Of a DNA stretch of 64,000 bases, positions 45,088-55,192 are shown piece after piece. A program made the position numbers and the translations under genes. Position 1 is the first letter of the stretch. Each line of letters begins with the position of its first letter. This DNA comes from Streptomyces sp. NBC_01267 (lineage in GTDB: Bacteria > Actinomycetota > Actinomycetes > Streptomycetales > Streptomycetaceae): NCBI RefSeq assembly GCF_036241575.1, contig NZ_CP108455.1, positions 4,715,501-4,779,500 on the forward strand, given 5' to 3'. The notes under the pieces are model-generated. The model had not been told where the DNA came from, made no database searches, and saw only the letters and a program-made list of their open reading frames with translations.

Positions 45088-47136
45088 ATGCCCACGCCGA
45101 CCCCGCACCCAGCGAGCCCGTACACCGGCTGGACCCGCGCGCACTGGGAGAAGGCGGCCGATGAACTCCTGCTGGCGGTACGGCCGTGGGCATCGCCCCG
45201 TCACGGCCTGATCAACCTCCCCGGCCTCCGCCCCAGTTGGTCGGGGACGCGTTCCGACGGCCTCGAAGGGTACGCCCGTACCTGGCTCCTCGCCGCGTTC
45301 CGGGTCGCCGGGGCGGAGGGCCGGGATCCGCACGGCTTCCTCCCCCGGTACGCCGAGGGCCTGGCGGCGGGCACCGCGCCCGGTCCGGCGGGTGCGCCGG
45401 GTACCGCATCGGGTCTGCTGGGGCCGGACTCCTGGCCGCAGATGGCCGGAACCCGGCAGGCCGTCGTCGAGTCCGCGTCCGTCGCGCTGGGCCTGCGCGT
45501 CACCCGCCCCTGGCTCTGGGACACCCTCGACGACCGCACCCGGCAGCAGGCCGTCGACTGGCTGCTGCCCGCTCTCGACCCGTCACCGGTGAACAACAAC
45601 TGGTGGCTCTTCGGCCTCACCGTTGCCGGATTCCTCCAGGACGCGGGTATCGAGACCGACCGGGCCCGCCGGACGATCGGCCGCTCGCTGGAGCGCATCG
45701 AGGAATGGTGGCTCGGCGACGGCTGGTACAGCGACGGCCCCAACCGCTCCTTCGACCACTACAACGCCTGGGCGATGCACTTCTACCCGGTCCTGCACGC
45801 CCATCTCGCGGGCGACCGGGAACTCCTCGCCCGGTACGGGCCCCGGCTGCACGCCCATCTCGACGCGTACACGCGGATGTTCGGCGCAGACGGCGCACCC
45901 ATGCCGTACGGCCGCTCGCTCACCTACCGGTTCGCCGCCGCGGCAGCACCCTGGCTCGGCGCGCTGACCGGCCACACCCCGCTCAGCCCTGGCGCCACCC
46001 GCCGCCTCGCCTCCGGCACCCTGCGCTACTTCCTGGACCCGGCCGCACCCGATGGCCGTACGCACGAGCGCGCGACCGACGAGCACGGGCTGCTCACGCT
46101 GGGCTGGCACGGTCCGTACGCGCCGATCATCCAGACGTACTCGGGCCCCGCGTCCCCCTACTGGGCGTCCAAGGGATTCCTCGGTCTGCTGATGCCCGCC
46201 GACCACCCGGTGTGGACGGCGGACGAGGAGCCGCTGCCGTCCGAAACGGCCGACACGGTCACCACCCTGGCCACGCCCCACCTGCTGATCCAGTCCACCG
46301 CCGCCGACGGACTCGTACGCCTCCACAACCACGGCAGCAACCACGTGGGCCAGGACGAGGACCCGGGCTACGCCCGCTACGCGTACTCCACCCGCACCGG
46401 CCCCACCAGTCCCGCCACTACCACCGGCCCCGCCACTACCACCGGCCCTGCCACCACCGACTCGGGCTCCACGGACGCGGCTGCCGCCGGTTCCGGCTCC
46501 GGCACCGATTCCGGTGCCGACGCCACCGAACACGCCCCGCGCGACAACCACTTCGCGCTCCTCACCGACGCAGGACCCACCGTCCGGGGCCCGGCCACCC
46601 CCCTGACCAGCGGCTCCGGCTGGGCCGCCTCCGTCACCACCCCGCTCCCCGGCGTACGGATCGTGTCCGCCACCCTCGCCCACGGCCGCGCCGAACTCCG
46701 CGCCCACCTGGTCCTCGGAGCCGAGCCGGGAACCCCCGTACGCCAGACCGGCTGGGCCACCACACCGGCCACACCCGTACCGGCCGCACCAGCCACCCCG
46801 ACACCGGCCGCACCCACAGCACCGCCCGCCTCGCCCGGCACAGCCGCCACCGGCGCACTCACCGCCCAACTCCACCCCGTCCACGGCTACACCGGGACCC
46901 CACGGCAACTCGCCGCAGGTTCCACCCTGTTCGGCCCGCGCTCGGACGTCCTCGCGCTCGACGGCCGTACCACCGCACCCGCGTCGCTCTTCGTCAGCCT
47001 CGCGTCGCTCACCGCCGAGCCGGACCCCGCCCCCGCGGACACGCTCGCGGACATCCGCGTCAACGACCCCCGCACGATCCATGTGACCTGGCAGGACGGC
47101 ACCACCGCCGTACTGCAACTCCCGGAGGAATCATGA
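45088..47136 (+). CDS. DUF2264 protein (probable polysaccharide-active enzyme)
   Basis: 682 residues, no signal peptide. The N-terminal 370 residues match DUF2264: GWTRAHWEKAADELLLAVRPWASP, SVALGLRVTRPWLWDTLDDRTRQQAVDWLLPAL, NNNWWLFGLTVAGFL, NRSFDHYNAWAMHFYPVL. I recall that this family includes a glycoside hydrolase group acting on uronate-containing glycans, but I am not sure of its CAZy number. A low-complexity Thr/Pro/Gly/Ala region (about residues 430-480) interrupts the middle. ATG 45088 has CAGGGAG upstream; the stop overlaps the next start. Confidence 0.82.
   Translation: MPTPTPHPASPYTGWTRAHWEKAADELLLAVRPWASPRHGLINLPGLRPSWSGTRSDGLEGYARTWLLAAFRVAGAEGRDPHGFLPRYAEGLAAGTAPGPAGAPGTASGLLGPDSWPQMAGTRQAVVESASVALGLRVTRPWLWDTLDDRTRQQAVDWLLPALDPSPVNNNWWLFGLTVAGFLQDAGIETDRARRTIGRSLERIEEWWLGDGWYSDGPNRSFDHYNAWAMHFYPVLHAHLAGDRELLARYGPRLHAHLDAYTRMFGADGAPMPYGRSLTYRFAAAAAPWLGALTGHTPLSPGATRRLASGTLRYFLDPAAPDGRTHERATDEHGLLTLGWHGPYAPIIQTYSGPASPYWASKGFLGLLMPADHPVWTADEEPLPSETADTVTTLATPHLLIQSTAADGLVRLHNHGSNHVGQDEDPGYARYAYSTRTGPTSPATTTGPATTTGPATTDSGSTDAAAAGSGSGTDSGADATEHAPRDNHFALLTDAGPTVRGPATPLTSGSGWAASVTTPLPGVRIVSATLAHGRAELRAHLVLGAEPGTPVRQTGWATTPATPVPAAPATPTPAAPTAPPASPGTAATGALTAQLHPVHGYTGTPRQLAAGSTLFGPRSDVLALDGRTTAPASLFVSLASLTAEPDPAPADTLADIRVNDPRTIHVTWQDGTTAVLQLPEES
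46414..46461 (+). repeat. 18-bp in-frame tandem repeat
   Basis: GCCACTACCACCGGCCCC (46414-46431) and the same with one change (46432-46449), then a partial third copy, encode repeated Ala-Thr-Thr-Thr-Gly-Pro in the DUF2264 protein. It lies in a variable linker, not the catalytic part. Confidence 0.8.
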
Positions 47137-48671
47137 GACATCGCCGTACGTACACCGCCCTGACCGCCGCGTCCCTCACCGCGCTCGCGGTCACCGGGCT
47201 CACCGCCCAGGCCCAGGCGGCGCCCCGGCCCGGCGCCACGTTCCACGTCGACTGCTCGGCCACCGCGGGCAGCCGGAGCGACGGCTCCGTCCGGCACCCC
47301 TGGACCACGCTCGACCAGGCCAACGCGCACACCTACGGCCCCGGCGACCGTCTCCTCTTCAAGCGGGGCGCGACCTGTACGGGTTCCCTCACCCCGAAGG
47401 GAGCGGGCTCGTCCCGCGCGTCCTTCACGATCGCCGACTACGGCACCGGCCGGGACCGTGCGGTGATCGACGGAGCGGGCACCCACGATGCCGTACTCCT
47501 CTCCAACACCCAGTACGTCCACCTGTCCGGGCTGGAGATCACCAACGCCGAGAACCCGGGCAGCGAGCGCAACGCAGTGCGGCTGCGGCTGACCGACTAC
47601 GGCACCGCGCACGGCTTCGAGATCGACCACCTCTACATCCACGACGTGCGCGGTGGTGACTCCAAGACCCTCACCGGTTCCAGCGCCATCCACGTCGACG
47701 TCGAGGGCACCGCCAAGGCGAGCAACTACGACGGCCTGGACATCCACCACAACCGCATCGAGGACGTCGACCGGGAAGGCATCTACTTCAAGTCGACCTT
47801 CTCCAAGCGCGATCTGGTCGGCGAGCAGCAGGACCCGAACGTGTACCCGGGCGCCTGGACCCCGTCGACCCGTGTCCGGGTCGCCGACAACACGCTGAAG
47901 TCCATCGGCGGCGACGGCATGAAGCTGGACACCACCAGCGGCGCGGTCGTGGAGCGCAACCGTGTCGACGGCTTCCAGCTGCGCTCGCCCTCCGCCAACG
48001 CGGGCATCTGGACCTTCAACACCGACGACACGCTGATCCAGTACAACGAGGTCTCGGGCGGCGGGAACAGCCACGACGGCATGTCCTTCGACGCCGACGG
48101 CGCCTCCAGCCACACGGTCTTCCAGTACAACTACAGCCACGACAACAAGGGCGGCTTCCTGCTGGTCTGCCCCTACAGCGGCGCGAAGACCGTGGACACG
48201 GTCGCCCGTTACAACGTGAGCCACAACGACGGCACCCGGCTGCTGCAGAACTGCGCGGGACCGATCCTCAACACCCAGATCTACAACAACTCGTTCTCCA
48301 ACAAGGAGACGATCCCCGGCTACCTGGTGCAGGACGACAACGGCAGCCCCGCCACCACGCAGCACGAGCAGTACATCCGCAACAACATCTTCGTGAGCGA
48401 GGGCACCGGCGGCTACGGCTTCAGCAACCCGACCGCAGGGCTCTCCTTCGACCACAACGCCTTCTACGGCATCGACATGACCCGCCCCAACCCGGGAGGC
48501 ATCACCGCCGACCCGCTGCTGCGCGATGACTTCAAGCTGGCGAAGGGCTCGCCCGCCCTCGGCGCGGGGACGGTCGTGGCGGACAACGGAGGCAAGGACT
48601 ACTTCGGCAACAAGCTGAAGCCGGGCGCCCCCAACATCGGCGCCTACGCGGGCCCCGGCACCGACCGGTAG
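47133..48671 (+). CDS. Secreted right-handed beta-helix protein
   Basis: 512 residues. Signal peptide MRHRRTYTALTAASLTALAVTGL with AQAQA cleavage site. The rest shows the strand-turn pattern of pectate-lyase-like beta-helices (VILSGLEIT-like repeats; Asn and Asp ladders in NNIFVSEG and YNYSHDNKGG). Conserved Arg/Asp needed for pectate lysis cannot be identified with confidence, so lyase or hydrolase activity is open. ATG overlaps the DUF2264 stop (ATGA), so the two form an operon. Confidence 0.78.
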   Translation: MRHRRTYTALTAASLTALAVTGLTAQAQAAPRPGATFHVDCSATAGSRSDGSVRHPWTTLDQANAHTYGPGDRLLFKRGATCTGSLTPKGAGSSRASFTIADYGTGRDRAVIDGAGTHDAVLLSNTQYVHLSGLEITNAENPGSERNAVRLRLTDYGTAHGFEIDHLYIHDVRGGDSKTLTGSSAIHVDVEGTAKASNYDGLDIHHNRIEDVDREGIYFKSTFSKRDLVGEQQDPNVYPGAWTPSTRVRVADNTLKSIGGDGMKLDTTSGAVVERNRVDGFQLRSPSANAGIWTFNTDDTLIQYNEVSGGGNSHDGMSFDADGASSHTVFQYNYSHDNKGGFLLVCPYSGAKTVDTVARYNVSHNDGTRLLQNCAGPILNTQIYNNSFSNKETIPGYLVQDDNGSPATTQHEQYIRNNIFVSEGTGGYGFSNPTAGLSFDHNAFYGIDMTRPNPGGITADPLLRDDFKLAKGSPALGAGTVVADNGGKDYFGNKLKPGAPNIGAYAGPGTDR

Positions 48672-48677
48672 CGGCCG

Positions 48678-48696
48678 GCGGGACCAACGGTCCCGC
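48678..48696. terminator. Convergent terminator
   Basis: GCGGGACC (48678-48685) and GGTCCCGC (48689-48696) with the 3-base loop AAC, between the beta-helix gene and the converging SDR gene. Confidence 0.6.
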
Positions 48697-48715
48697 GGGA
48701 CCGGGACGGTCGGTC

Positions 48716-49489
48716 CTACTGCGGCCCGTACTTGCGGCCTGTCTTGGAGGTGATCCCTCCGAGCAGGCCGCGCGGCGCCAGCTTCGCCGCACCCATCAGC
48801 GCCTTGTACCGCGGGTCCGGGATCGACAACGACTTGCCGCGCGCGAGATCCGTGAGCGCGGCAGCCACCAGCTTGTCCGCGTCCAGCCACATCCAGCCGG
48901 GGATGTTGTCCGTACCCATCCCGGCCCGCTCATGGAACTCGGTACGGACGAACCCCGGGCACAGCGCCATCAGCCGTACCCCCGAACCGGCCAGGTCCCG
49001 CGCCGCGCCCTGGGTGAACTGCACGACCCACGCCTTCGAAGCGCCGTACGTCCCGCGCGGCAGGAACGCCGCCACCGAGGCCACATTGACGACGCCGCCG
49101 CGCCCGCGGTCCCGCATCCCCGGAACCGCGGCCGAGGTCAGCCGCAGCACCGCCTCGCAGTGCACCTTCAGCATCATCAACTCGTCCGCCACGGAGACGT
49201 CGAGGAAGCGGCCCTTGTTGCCGAACCCGGCGTTGTTGACCAGCAGATCGATGGCGTTCCGCGGGTCCGAGAGACGCTCCTCGACGGAGGAGATCCCGTC
49301 CTCGATGGCCAGATCCGCGGTCAGCACCTCGGCCTCGATGCCGTGCAGATCGTGCAGTTCGGTCGCCTGACGCCGGAGCCGTTCGGTATCGCGCGCCACC
49401 AGGACGAGGTTGTGCCCGTCCGTGGCCAGACGCCGTGCGAAGGCGGCTCCGATTCCCGCTGTGGCGCCCGTGATCAGTGCTGTTGTCAT
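48716..49489 (-). CDS. Short-chain dehydrogenase/reductase
   Basis: 257 residues. Classical SDR: NAD(P) motif TGATAGIGAAFAR (residues 8-20), NNAGFGNKG, catalytic Ser in NVASVAAFLPRG, and YGASK with the Tyr-x3-Lys pair. The C-terminal GKSLSIPDPRYKALMGAAKLAPRGLLGG may form a membrane-associated end. ATG 49489 with TAACGT seven bases upstream and no ribosome site looks leaderless. The substrate is unknown. Confidence 0.88.
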   Translation of the reverse strand: MTTALITGATAGIGAAFARRLATDGHNLVLVARDTERLRRQATELHDLHGIEAEVLTADLAIEDGISSVEERLSDPRNAIDLLVNNAGFGNKGRFLDVSVADELMMLKVHCEAVLRLTSAAVPGMRDRGRGGVVNVASVAAFLPRGTYGASKAWVVQFTQGAARDLAGSGVRLMALCPGFVRTEFHERAGMGTDNIPGWMWLDADKLVAAALTDLARGKSLSIPDPRYKALMGAAKLAPRGLLGGITSKTGRKYGPQ

Positions 49490-49529
49490 GGGCGGAACGT
49501 TAGACGGTCCCGTAGACGGCGAGCGGCCT

Positions 49530-50207
49530 TCACTGCCCCGCTACCCCGTACTTGGCGGTGTATGCACGCGCCTCCCGGAGCAGCCCGGACTCCATCCACT
49601 CCGCTGCCACCAGCGTGCCCGGCAGCAGCTCGCGTTCGACGGTCGCCGCCCGGAACAGCAGCGCGACGGTGATGTCGTGGTCCGGCCGGTGCACGACCTC
49701 GATCGGGTCGCCCGCGGTGAACGCACCCGGCTCGATCACCCGCAGCAGCGCCCCGGGCGCCCCGGCCCGGGTGAACCGCTTGACCCACCCCGGCTCGCCG
49801 ACGTGATTCTGGAACGTACGGCAGGGGATGCGCCCGCCGGTGACTTCGAGCACCACCTCGGGCCCCACCCGCCACCGCTCCCCGATCAGGGCGCCGGTCA
49901 CATCGACCCCGCCGGTGGTGAGGTTCTCGGCGAACGCGCCGTCGGCCAGCGGGCGCCCCAACTCCCGCTCCCAGGCGTCGAGGTCCTCGCGCGCGAAGGC
50001 GTACACCGCCCGGTCGTCGCCGCCGTGGAACCGCAGGTCGCAGACCGAGTCGCCCTCGACCCCACCGGCGCCGACCCCTGGCGGCCCCGGCGAGAACACC
50101 CGTACGGGCCCTTCGACCGGCCGCTTGTCCACCCCGGTCATCCCGCCCACGGCATCCGTGTACGCGGCGGACCGGGCCTTCCCCACATTCACCGACAGAA
50201 GCTTCAT
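49530..50207 (-). CDS. MOSC domain protein (YiiM-like)
   Basis: 225 residues. The MOSC core is GVEGDSVCDLRFHGGDDRAVYAFAREDLDAWERELGRPLADGAFAENLTTGGVDVTGALIGERWRVG (about residues 52-117), with the Cys of VCDLRFHGG typical of sulphur carriers, and a later RIPCRTFQ. Such proteins reduce or bind molybdenum cofactor sulphur. ATG 50207 is six bases after TAGCCT, so the transcript is likely leaderless. It is divergent from a LysR regulator. Confidence 0.88.
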   Translation of the reverse strand: MKLLSVNVGKARSAAYTDAVGGMTGVDKRPVEGPVRVFSPGPPGVGAGGVEGDSVCDLRFHGGDDRAVYAFAREDLDAWERELGRPLADGAFAENLTTGGVDVTGALIGERWRVGPEVVLEVTGGRIPCRTFQNHVGEPGWVKRFTRAGAPGALLRVIEPGAFTAGDPIEVVHRPDHDITVALLFRAATVERELLPGTLVAAEWMESGLLREARAYTAKYGVAGQ

Positions 50208-50286
50208 GGAGAAAGGCTAGAGGCTCACCATCAAAGCCACTACACGATTATCCGCACCCTCCCCAAGAACCCCTTATGCTCGAATC

Positions 50287-51177
50287 ATGATCGAGGCCCG
50301 TCACCTCCGTGTCCTGCGCGCCGTCGCCACCACCGGCTCCTTCTCCGCCGCCGCGCGGGAACTGGGCTGCACCCAGCCCGCGGTCAGTCAGCAGATGAAG
50401 GCGCTGGAGGCCTCGTCGGGTACGACGCTGCTGATCCGTACGGGCCGCGAAATGCGCCTGACCCAGGCCGGTGAGGCCCTGGTGCGCCACGCGGCGGGCA
50501 TCCTCGCCGGGCTGACCGCCGCGGAGGAGGAGGTCGCCGCCATCGCCGGACTGCGCGCGGGCCGCGTACGGCTGGTGTCGTTCCCCAGCGGCAGCTCGAC
50601 GCTGGTGCCCACGGCCCTGGCCGCGCTGCGCGCCGCACACCCGGGTACCCGGGTCTCCCTGGTCGAGGCGGAGCCACCGCGCTCGGTCGACCTGCTGCGC
50701 GACGGCGACTGCGACGTCGCACTCGCCTTCCGCTACGGGCCCGCCACGGACGAGTGGGACGACCTGGTCGTGCGCCCGCTGCTCACCGACCGCATGGTCG
50801 GACTGGTCCCGGAGGGGCACCGGCTGGCCGATGCGGACACGATCACCGTCGGCGATCTCGCCGAGGAGTCCTGGATCGCGGGCTGCCCGCGGTGCCGCCG
50901 CCAGCTGGTGGAGGTCTGCGAGGGCGCCGGCTTCACGCCCCGCATCGACTTCGCGACCGACGACTATCCGGCGGTGATCGGCCTGGTCGGCGCGGGCCTC
51001 GGGGTCGCGGTGCTGCCGGAACTGGCGATCGAGTCGGTGCGTCCGAAGGGCGCCAGGACGGTGTCGGTGGAACCGGCCGTACAGCGCGAGATCGTCGCGC
51101 TGACCCTGCCCGACCTGGCACAGGTGCCCGCGGTGGCGGCGACCCTGGACCGGCTCGCCCAGGCCGCCACCCGCTGA
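50287..51177 (+). CDS. LysR family regulator
   Basis: 296 residues. The N-terminal HTH is RHLRVLRAVATTGSFSAAARELGCTQPAVSQQMKALEASSGTTLLIRTGR (about residues 5-55). The effector domain follows (VRLVSFPSGSSTLVPTALAALRAAHPG). Start ATG 50287 is six bases after TATGCT. The upstream gap is short (79 bases) and shared with the MOSC gene, so it may regulate that gene and itself. Confidence 0.88.
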   Translation: MIEARHLRVLRAVATTGSFSAAARELGCTQPAVSQQMKALEASSGTTLLIRTGREMRLTQAGEALVRHAAGILAGLTAAEEEVAAIAGLRAGRVRLVSFPSGSSTLVPTALAALRAAHPGTRVSLVEAEPPRSVDLLRDGDCDVALAFRYGPATDEWDDLVVRPLLTDRMVGLVPEGHRLADADTITVGDLAEESWIAGCPRCRRQLVEVCEGAGFTPRIDFATDDYPAVIGLVGAGLGVAVLPELAIESVRPKGARTVSVEPAVQREIVALTLPDLAQVPAVAATLDRLAQAATR

Positions 51178-51247
51178 GCCGACGGCAGGGGTACGGGCCG
51201 AGGCCCCCTGAAGGAACGTTTCTCCTTCGGTGAGCTGCGGGTGACCG

Positions 51248-51571
51248 TCAAGCGGGGCCGGGGCCGTTGGGTGTGGCGGCGGTGATCAGCCGGTTGCGGG
51301 CCCGGCCCATGAGCTCCTCGCGTTCGTCCTCGGTCAGCCCACCCCACACTCCGTACGGCTCGCGCACGGCGAGCGCGTGCGCGGCGCACTCGGCACGGAC
51401 CGGGCAGCGCATGCACACCTCCTTCGCCGAGGTCTCGCGGGCGCTTCGCGCCGCACCTCGTTCGCCCTCCGGGTGGAAGAAGAGCGAGCTGTCCACCCCA
51501 CGGCAGGCCGCGAGGAGCTGCCAGTCCCATAGATCGGCGTTGGGTCCGGGAAGGCGGGAGAAATCTGCCAT
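51248..51571 (-). CDS. whiD: WhiB-like protein WhiD
   Basis: 107 residues, with the four iron-sulphur Cys at 23, 53, 56 and 62 and GVWGG (74-78) of the WhiB family. The sequence MADFSRLPGPNADLWDWQLLAACRGVDSSLFF and its place divergent from bldM match the S. coelicolor whiD gene as I recall it. WhiD holds a 4Fe-4S cluster and is needed for late sporulation stages. ATG 51571 has GGGGAC upstream; TAGATT on the minus strand (51640-51645) is a possible -10. Confidence 0.92.
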   Translation of the reverse strand: MADFSRLPGPNADLWDWQLLAACRGVDSSLFFHPEGERGAARSARETSAKEVCMRCPVRAECAAHALAVREPYGVWGGLTEDEREELMGRARNRLITAATPNGPGPA

Positions 51572-51606
51572 TGCTTGTCCCCTTTAAGCCGTGACCGTGC
51601 ATCCAC

Positions 51607-51648
51607 GATGTAAGTAGATGTAAATATGACTCATTACGAATCTAGTCA
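51607..51648. promoter_or_regulatory. Direct and inverted repeats in the whiD promoter
   Basis: GATGTAA occurs twice 10 bp apart (from 51607 and 51617), and TGACT (51627-51631) and AGTCA (51644-51648) form an inverted pair around 12 bases. A GACAC word follows at 51651-51655, the WhiA recognition pentamer. The rest of the 357-base gap is the bldM promoter region. Confidence 0.55.
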
Positions 51649-51775
51649 CAGACACCACCAAAATGGAAGAAGAGCAGCTAAATGGGTCACAACTGCTCAA
51701 TACGGGCAATTGGGGCGTGGGGCTCTCCTCTGCGACCGTCCCCTCACGTAGAGTGTCGAAGGCGGCGGTCCCGCC

Positions 51776-51803
51776 CGTAACTCTTTCGAGTGACCATCGT
51801 TGA
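51776..51803 (+). promoter_or_regulatory. Sigma-BldN promoter of bldM
   Basis: CGTAAC (51776-51781), 16 bases, CGTTGA (51798-51803): an exact match to the sigma-BldN consensus known from S. coelicolor bldM. It is about 125 bases before the bldM start. A vegetative -10-like TAGAGT (51749-51754) lies upstream and could belong to a second promoter. Confidence 0.85.
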
Positions 51804-51928
51804 GAGTGCGTGGGCGGTTGAGACAAGAACCACTCGGGCACATGTCCGAGAGGCATCGACCGCACAGGTGACGATTCGTACCCAGCCTGGAGGCCCAAGG
51901 TGACGCGCATCAGCTGCGGAGGGCGGTC

Positions 51929-52540
51929 ATGACATCCGTCCTCGTCTGCGACGATTCCCCGCTTGCCCGAGAAGCGCTCCGTCGGGCGGTCGCGACCGTG
52001 CCCGGCGTCGAGCGTGTGACCACGGCGGCCAACGGCGAGGAAGTTCTTCGCCGCTGGGGTGCCGACCGTTCGGACCTGATTCTGATGGACGTACGCATGC
52101 CCGGTCTGGGCGGCGTCGAGACGGTGCGGCGGCTGCTCTCCGCGGACCCCGGTGCCCGGATCATCATGCTGACCGTTGCCGAGGACCTGGACGGTGTCGC
52201 GCTGGCGGTCGCCGCCGGTGCCCGCGGCTATCTGCACAAGGACGCCTCGCGCGCCGAACTGCGGGCGACGGTCACGCAGGCGCTCGCCGATCCGACCTGG
52301 CGGCTCGCCCCGCGGCGGCTGCGTTCGGCCGAGATGGGCGCGGCACCCACGCTCACCGCGCGGGAGATCCAGGTGCTCGAAGGGATGAGCCACGGCCGGT
52401 CGAATGCGGAGATCGGCCGCGAACTCTTCCTCTCCGAGGACACGGTGAAGACGCACGCCAGGAGGCTCTTCAAGAAGCTCGGAGCGTCGGACCGCGCCCA
52501 CGCGGTGGCGCTCGGTTTCCGATGGGGCCTGGTTCGTTAG
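51929..52540 (+). CDS. bldM: Developmental response regulator BldM
   Basis: 203 residues. An N-terminal receiver (1-118) with DD at 8-9, the phospho-Asp position Asp54 (LILMDVRMPG) and a C-terminal LuxR-type HTH (about 138-200: LTAREIQVLEGMSHGRSNAEIGRELFLSEDTVKTHARRLFKKL). BldM is needed for aerial hyphae and activates sporulation genes, alone or with WhiI, and is known to act without phosphorylation. Start ATG 51929. The exact sigma-BldN promoter supports the identity. Confidence 0.93.
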   Translation: MTSVLVCDDSPLAREALRRAVATVPGVERVTTAANGEEVLRRWGADRSDLILMDVRMPGLGGVETVRRLLSADPGARIIMLTVAEDLDGVALAVAAGARGYLHKDASRAELRATVTQALADPTWRLAPRRLRSAEMGAAPTLTAREIQVLEGMSHGRSNAEIGRELFLSEDTVKTHARRLFKKLGASDRAHAVALGFRWGLVR

Positions 52541-52684
52541 AAGATGACCGGCAGGACCCCCCGTCCGCTCGGTGGCGGACGGGGTGGCGGACGCCCCAAC
52601 TCTGTTTCCCGCGTGATGCCGCATCCTTGAGTTGTGGAGTTCCTCGGGGACGAGTCGTTCGAGCGGGAGGGGAGGGCGCAGGGG

Positions 52685-53362
52685 ATGAGTTCCGGCGCAC
52701 CTGCTCATAACGCTTCAGTGCACAACTACGAGCGCGGTGAAGCGGATGGTTCGGTGCCGAGGCACCATGGACCGATGCGCGACGACGAGGCTGCGAATGC
52801 CCATGGGGCGATCGGTGCACTCGTTCACCTGGCCGTCGACGGCGACCAGCAGGCGACGCACGATCTGCTGGCCCATGTCCACCCACTGGCCCTGCGCTAC
52901 TGCCGTACGCGGCTGAACCGGCTGCCCGGTGATGCCCGCCACTTCGTGGAGGACCTCGCGCAGGAGGTCTGTGTCGCCGTCCTGATGGCGCTGCCGCGCT
53001 ACAAGGACACCGGCCGGCCCTTCGAGGCCTTCGTCTTTGCCATTGCCACGCACAAGGTCGCCGACCTCCAGCGGGCGGCCATGCGGCATCCGGGGTCGAC
53101 GGCAGTGCCGTCCGACGAGATGCCGGAACGGCCCGACGATTCGCTCGGCCCCGAGGAGCGCGCGCTGCTCAGCAGCGATGCCGCCTGGGCCAAGAAGCTG
53201 CTCGCCAACCTCCCTGAGAACCAGCGGGAACTGCTCGTCCTGCGGGTCGCGGTCGGGCTGACCGCCGAGGAGACCGGGCAGCTGCTGGGCATGTCCCCGG
53301 GAGCGGTACGGGTCGCGCAGCACCGCGCGCTGAGCAGGCTGCGGGCGCTCGCCGAGCAGTAG
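52685..53362 (+). CDS. shbA: ECF sigma factor, probably ShbA
   Basis: 225 residues from ATG 52685. Region 2 is [42 protein letters not shown] with the [15 protein letters not shown] block; region 4 is [47 protein letters not shown]. Position next to bldM and guaB matches the sigma factor ShbA, which drives hrdB transcription. The start is uncertain: an ATG at 52775 lacks a ribosome site, while 52685 follows GGAGGG. The N-terminal 30 residues may be disordered. Confidence 0.75.
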   Translation: MSSGAPAHNASVHNYERGEADGSVPRHHGPMRDDEAANAHGAIGALVHLAVDGDQQATHDLLAHVHPLALRYCRTRLNRLPGDARHFVEDLAQEVCVAVLMALPRYKDTGRPFEAFVFAIATHKVADLQRAAMRHPGSTAVPSDEMPERPDDSLGPEERALLSSDAAWAKKLLANLPENQRELLVLRVAVGLTAEETGQLLGMSPGAVRVAQHRALSRLRALAEQ

Positions 53363-53514
53363 GCGGGGCCGATCGGGCCCACCGGGACCGGCGGGGCTGT
53401 GCTGTCCGCCGTACGGAAACGCGCCCCTGTACGGAACGGGTCTCCGCGGCCCGCGCGGAGGGCGGCTCCCGCGCGCGGTAGGAACCTCCAAGGATTCCCG
53501 ATCAGGTCGATCGT

Positions 53515-53540
53515 GGAATGAGACGCCTCCCGAGCCCGTT
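53515..53540 (+). promoter_or_regulatory. Sigma-R-type motif upstream of guaB
   Basis: GGAAT (53515-53519), exactly 18 bases, GTT (53538-53540) fits the core of promoters used by the oxidative-stress sigma factor SigR. TAGCAT (53540-53545) is also a vegetative -10-like box. The rest of the 222-base gap shows nothing else. Confidence 0.5.
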
Positions 53541-53542
53541 AG

Positions 53543-55087
<1,545 letters not shown>

Positions 55088-55103
55088 GGCGTACGCACCA
55101 CCT

Positions 55104-55139
55104 CGGAAGCCCGCGGGCCGGACGGCCCGCGGGCTTCCG
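55104..55139. terminator. Terminator after guaB
   Basis: Perfect 16-base arms (55104-55119 and 55124-55139) with the loop GGAC, 17 bases after guaB. No U-run, as usual here. Confidence 0.75.
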
Positions 55140-55192
55140 CGCGCGCGTCGGGGATACTGGAACGGCAGACATAGAGGGAAAGGCCACACATC

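Noticed and set aside
45186..48671. 1161-residue + strand ORF across the DUF2264 gene
   Set aside because: Its first 649 codons are a shifted frame of DUF2264 (Arg/Pro/His-rich nonsense); only the part from ATG 47133 is a real protein.
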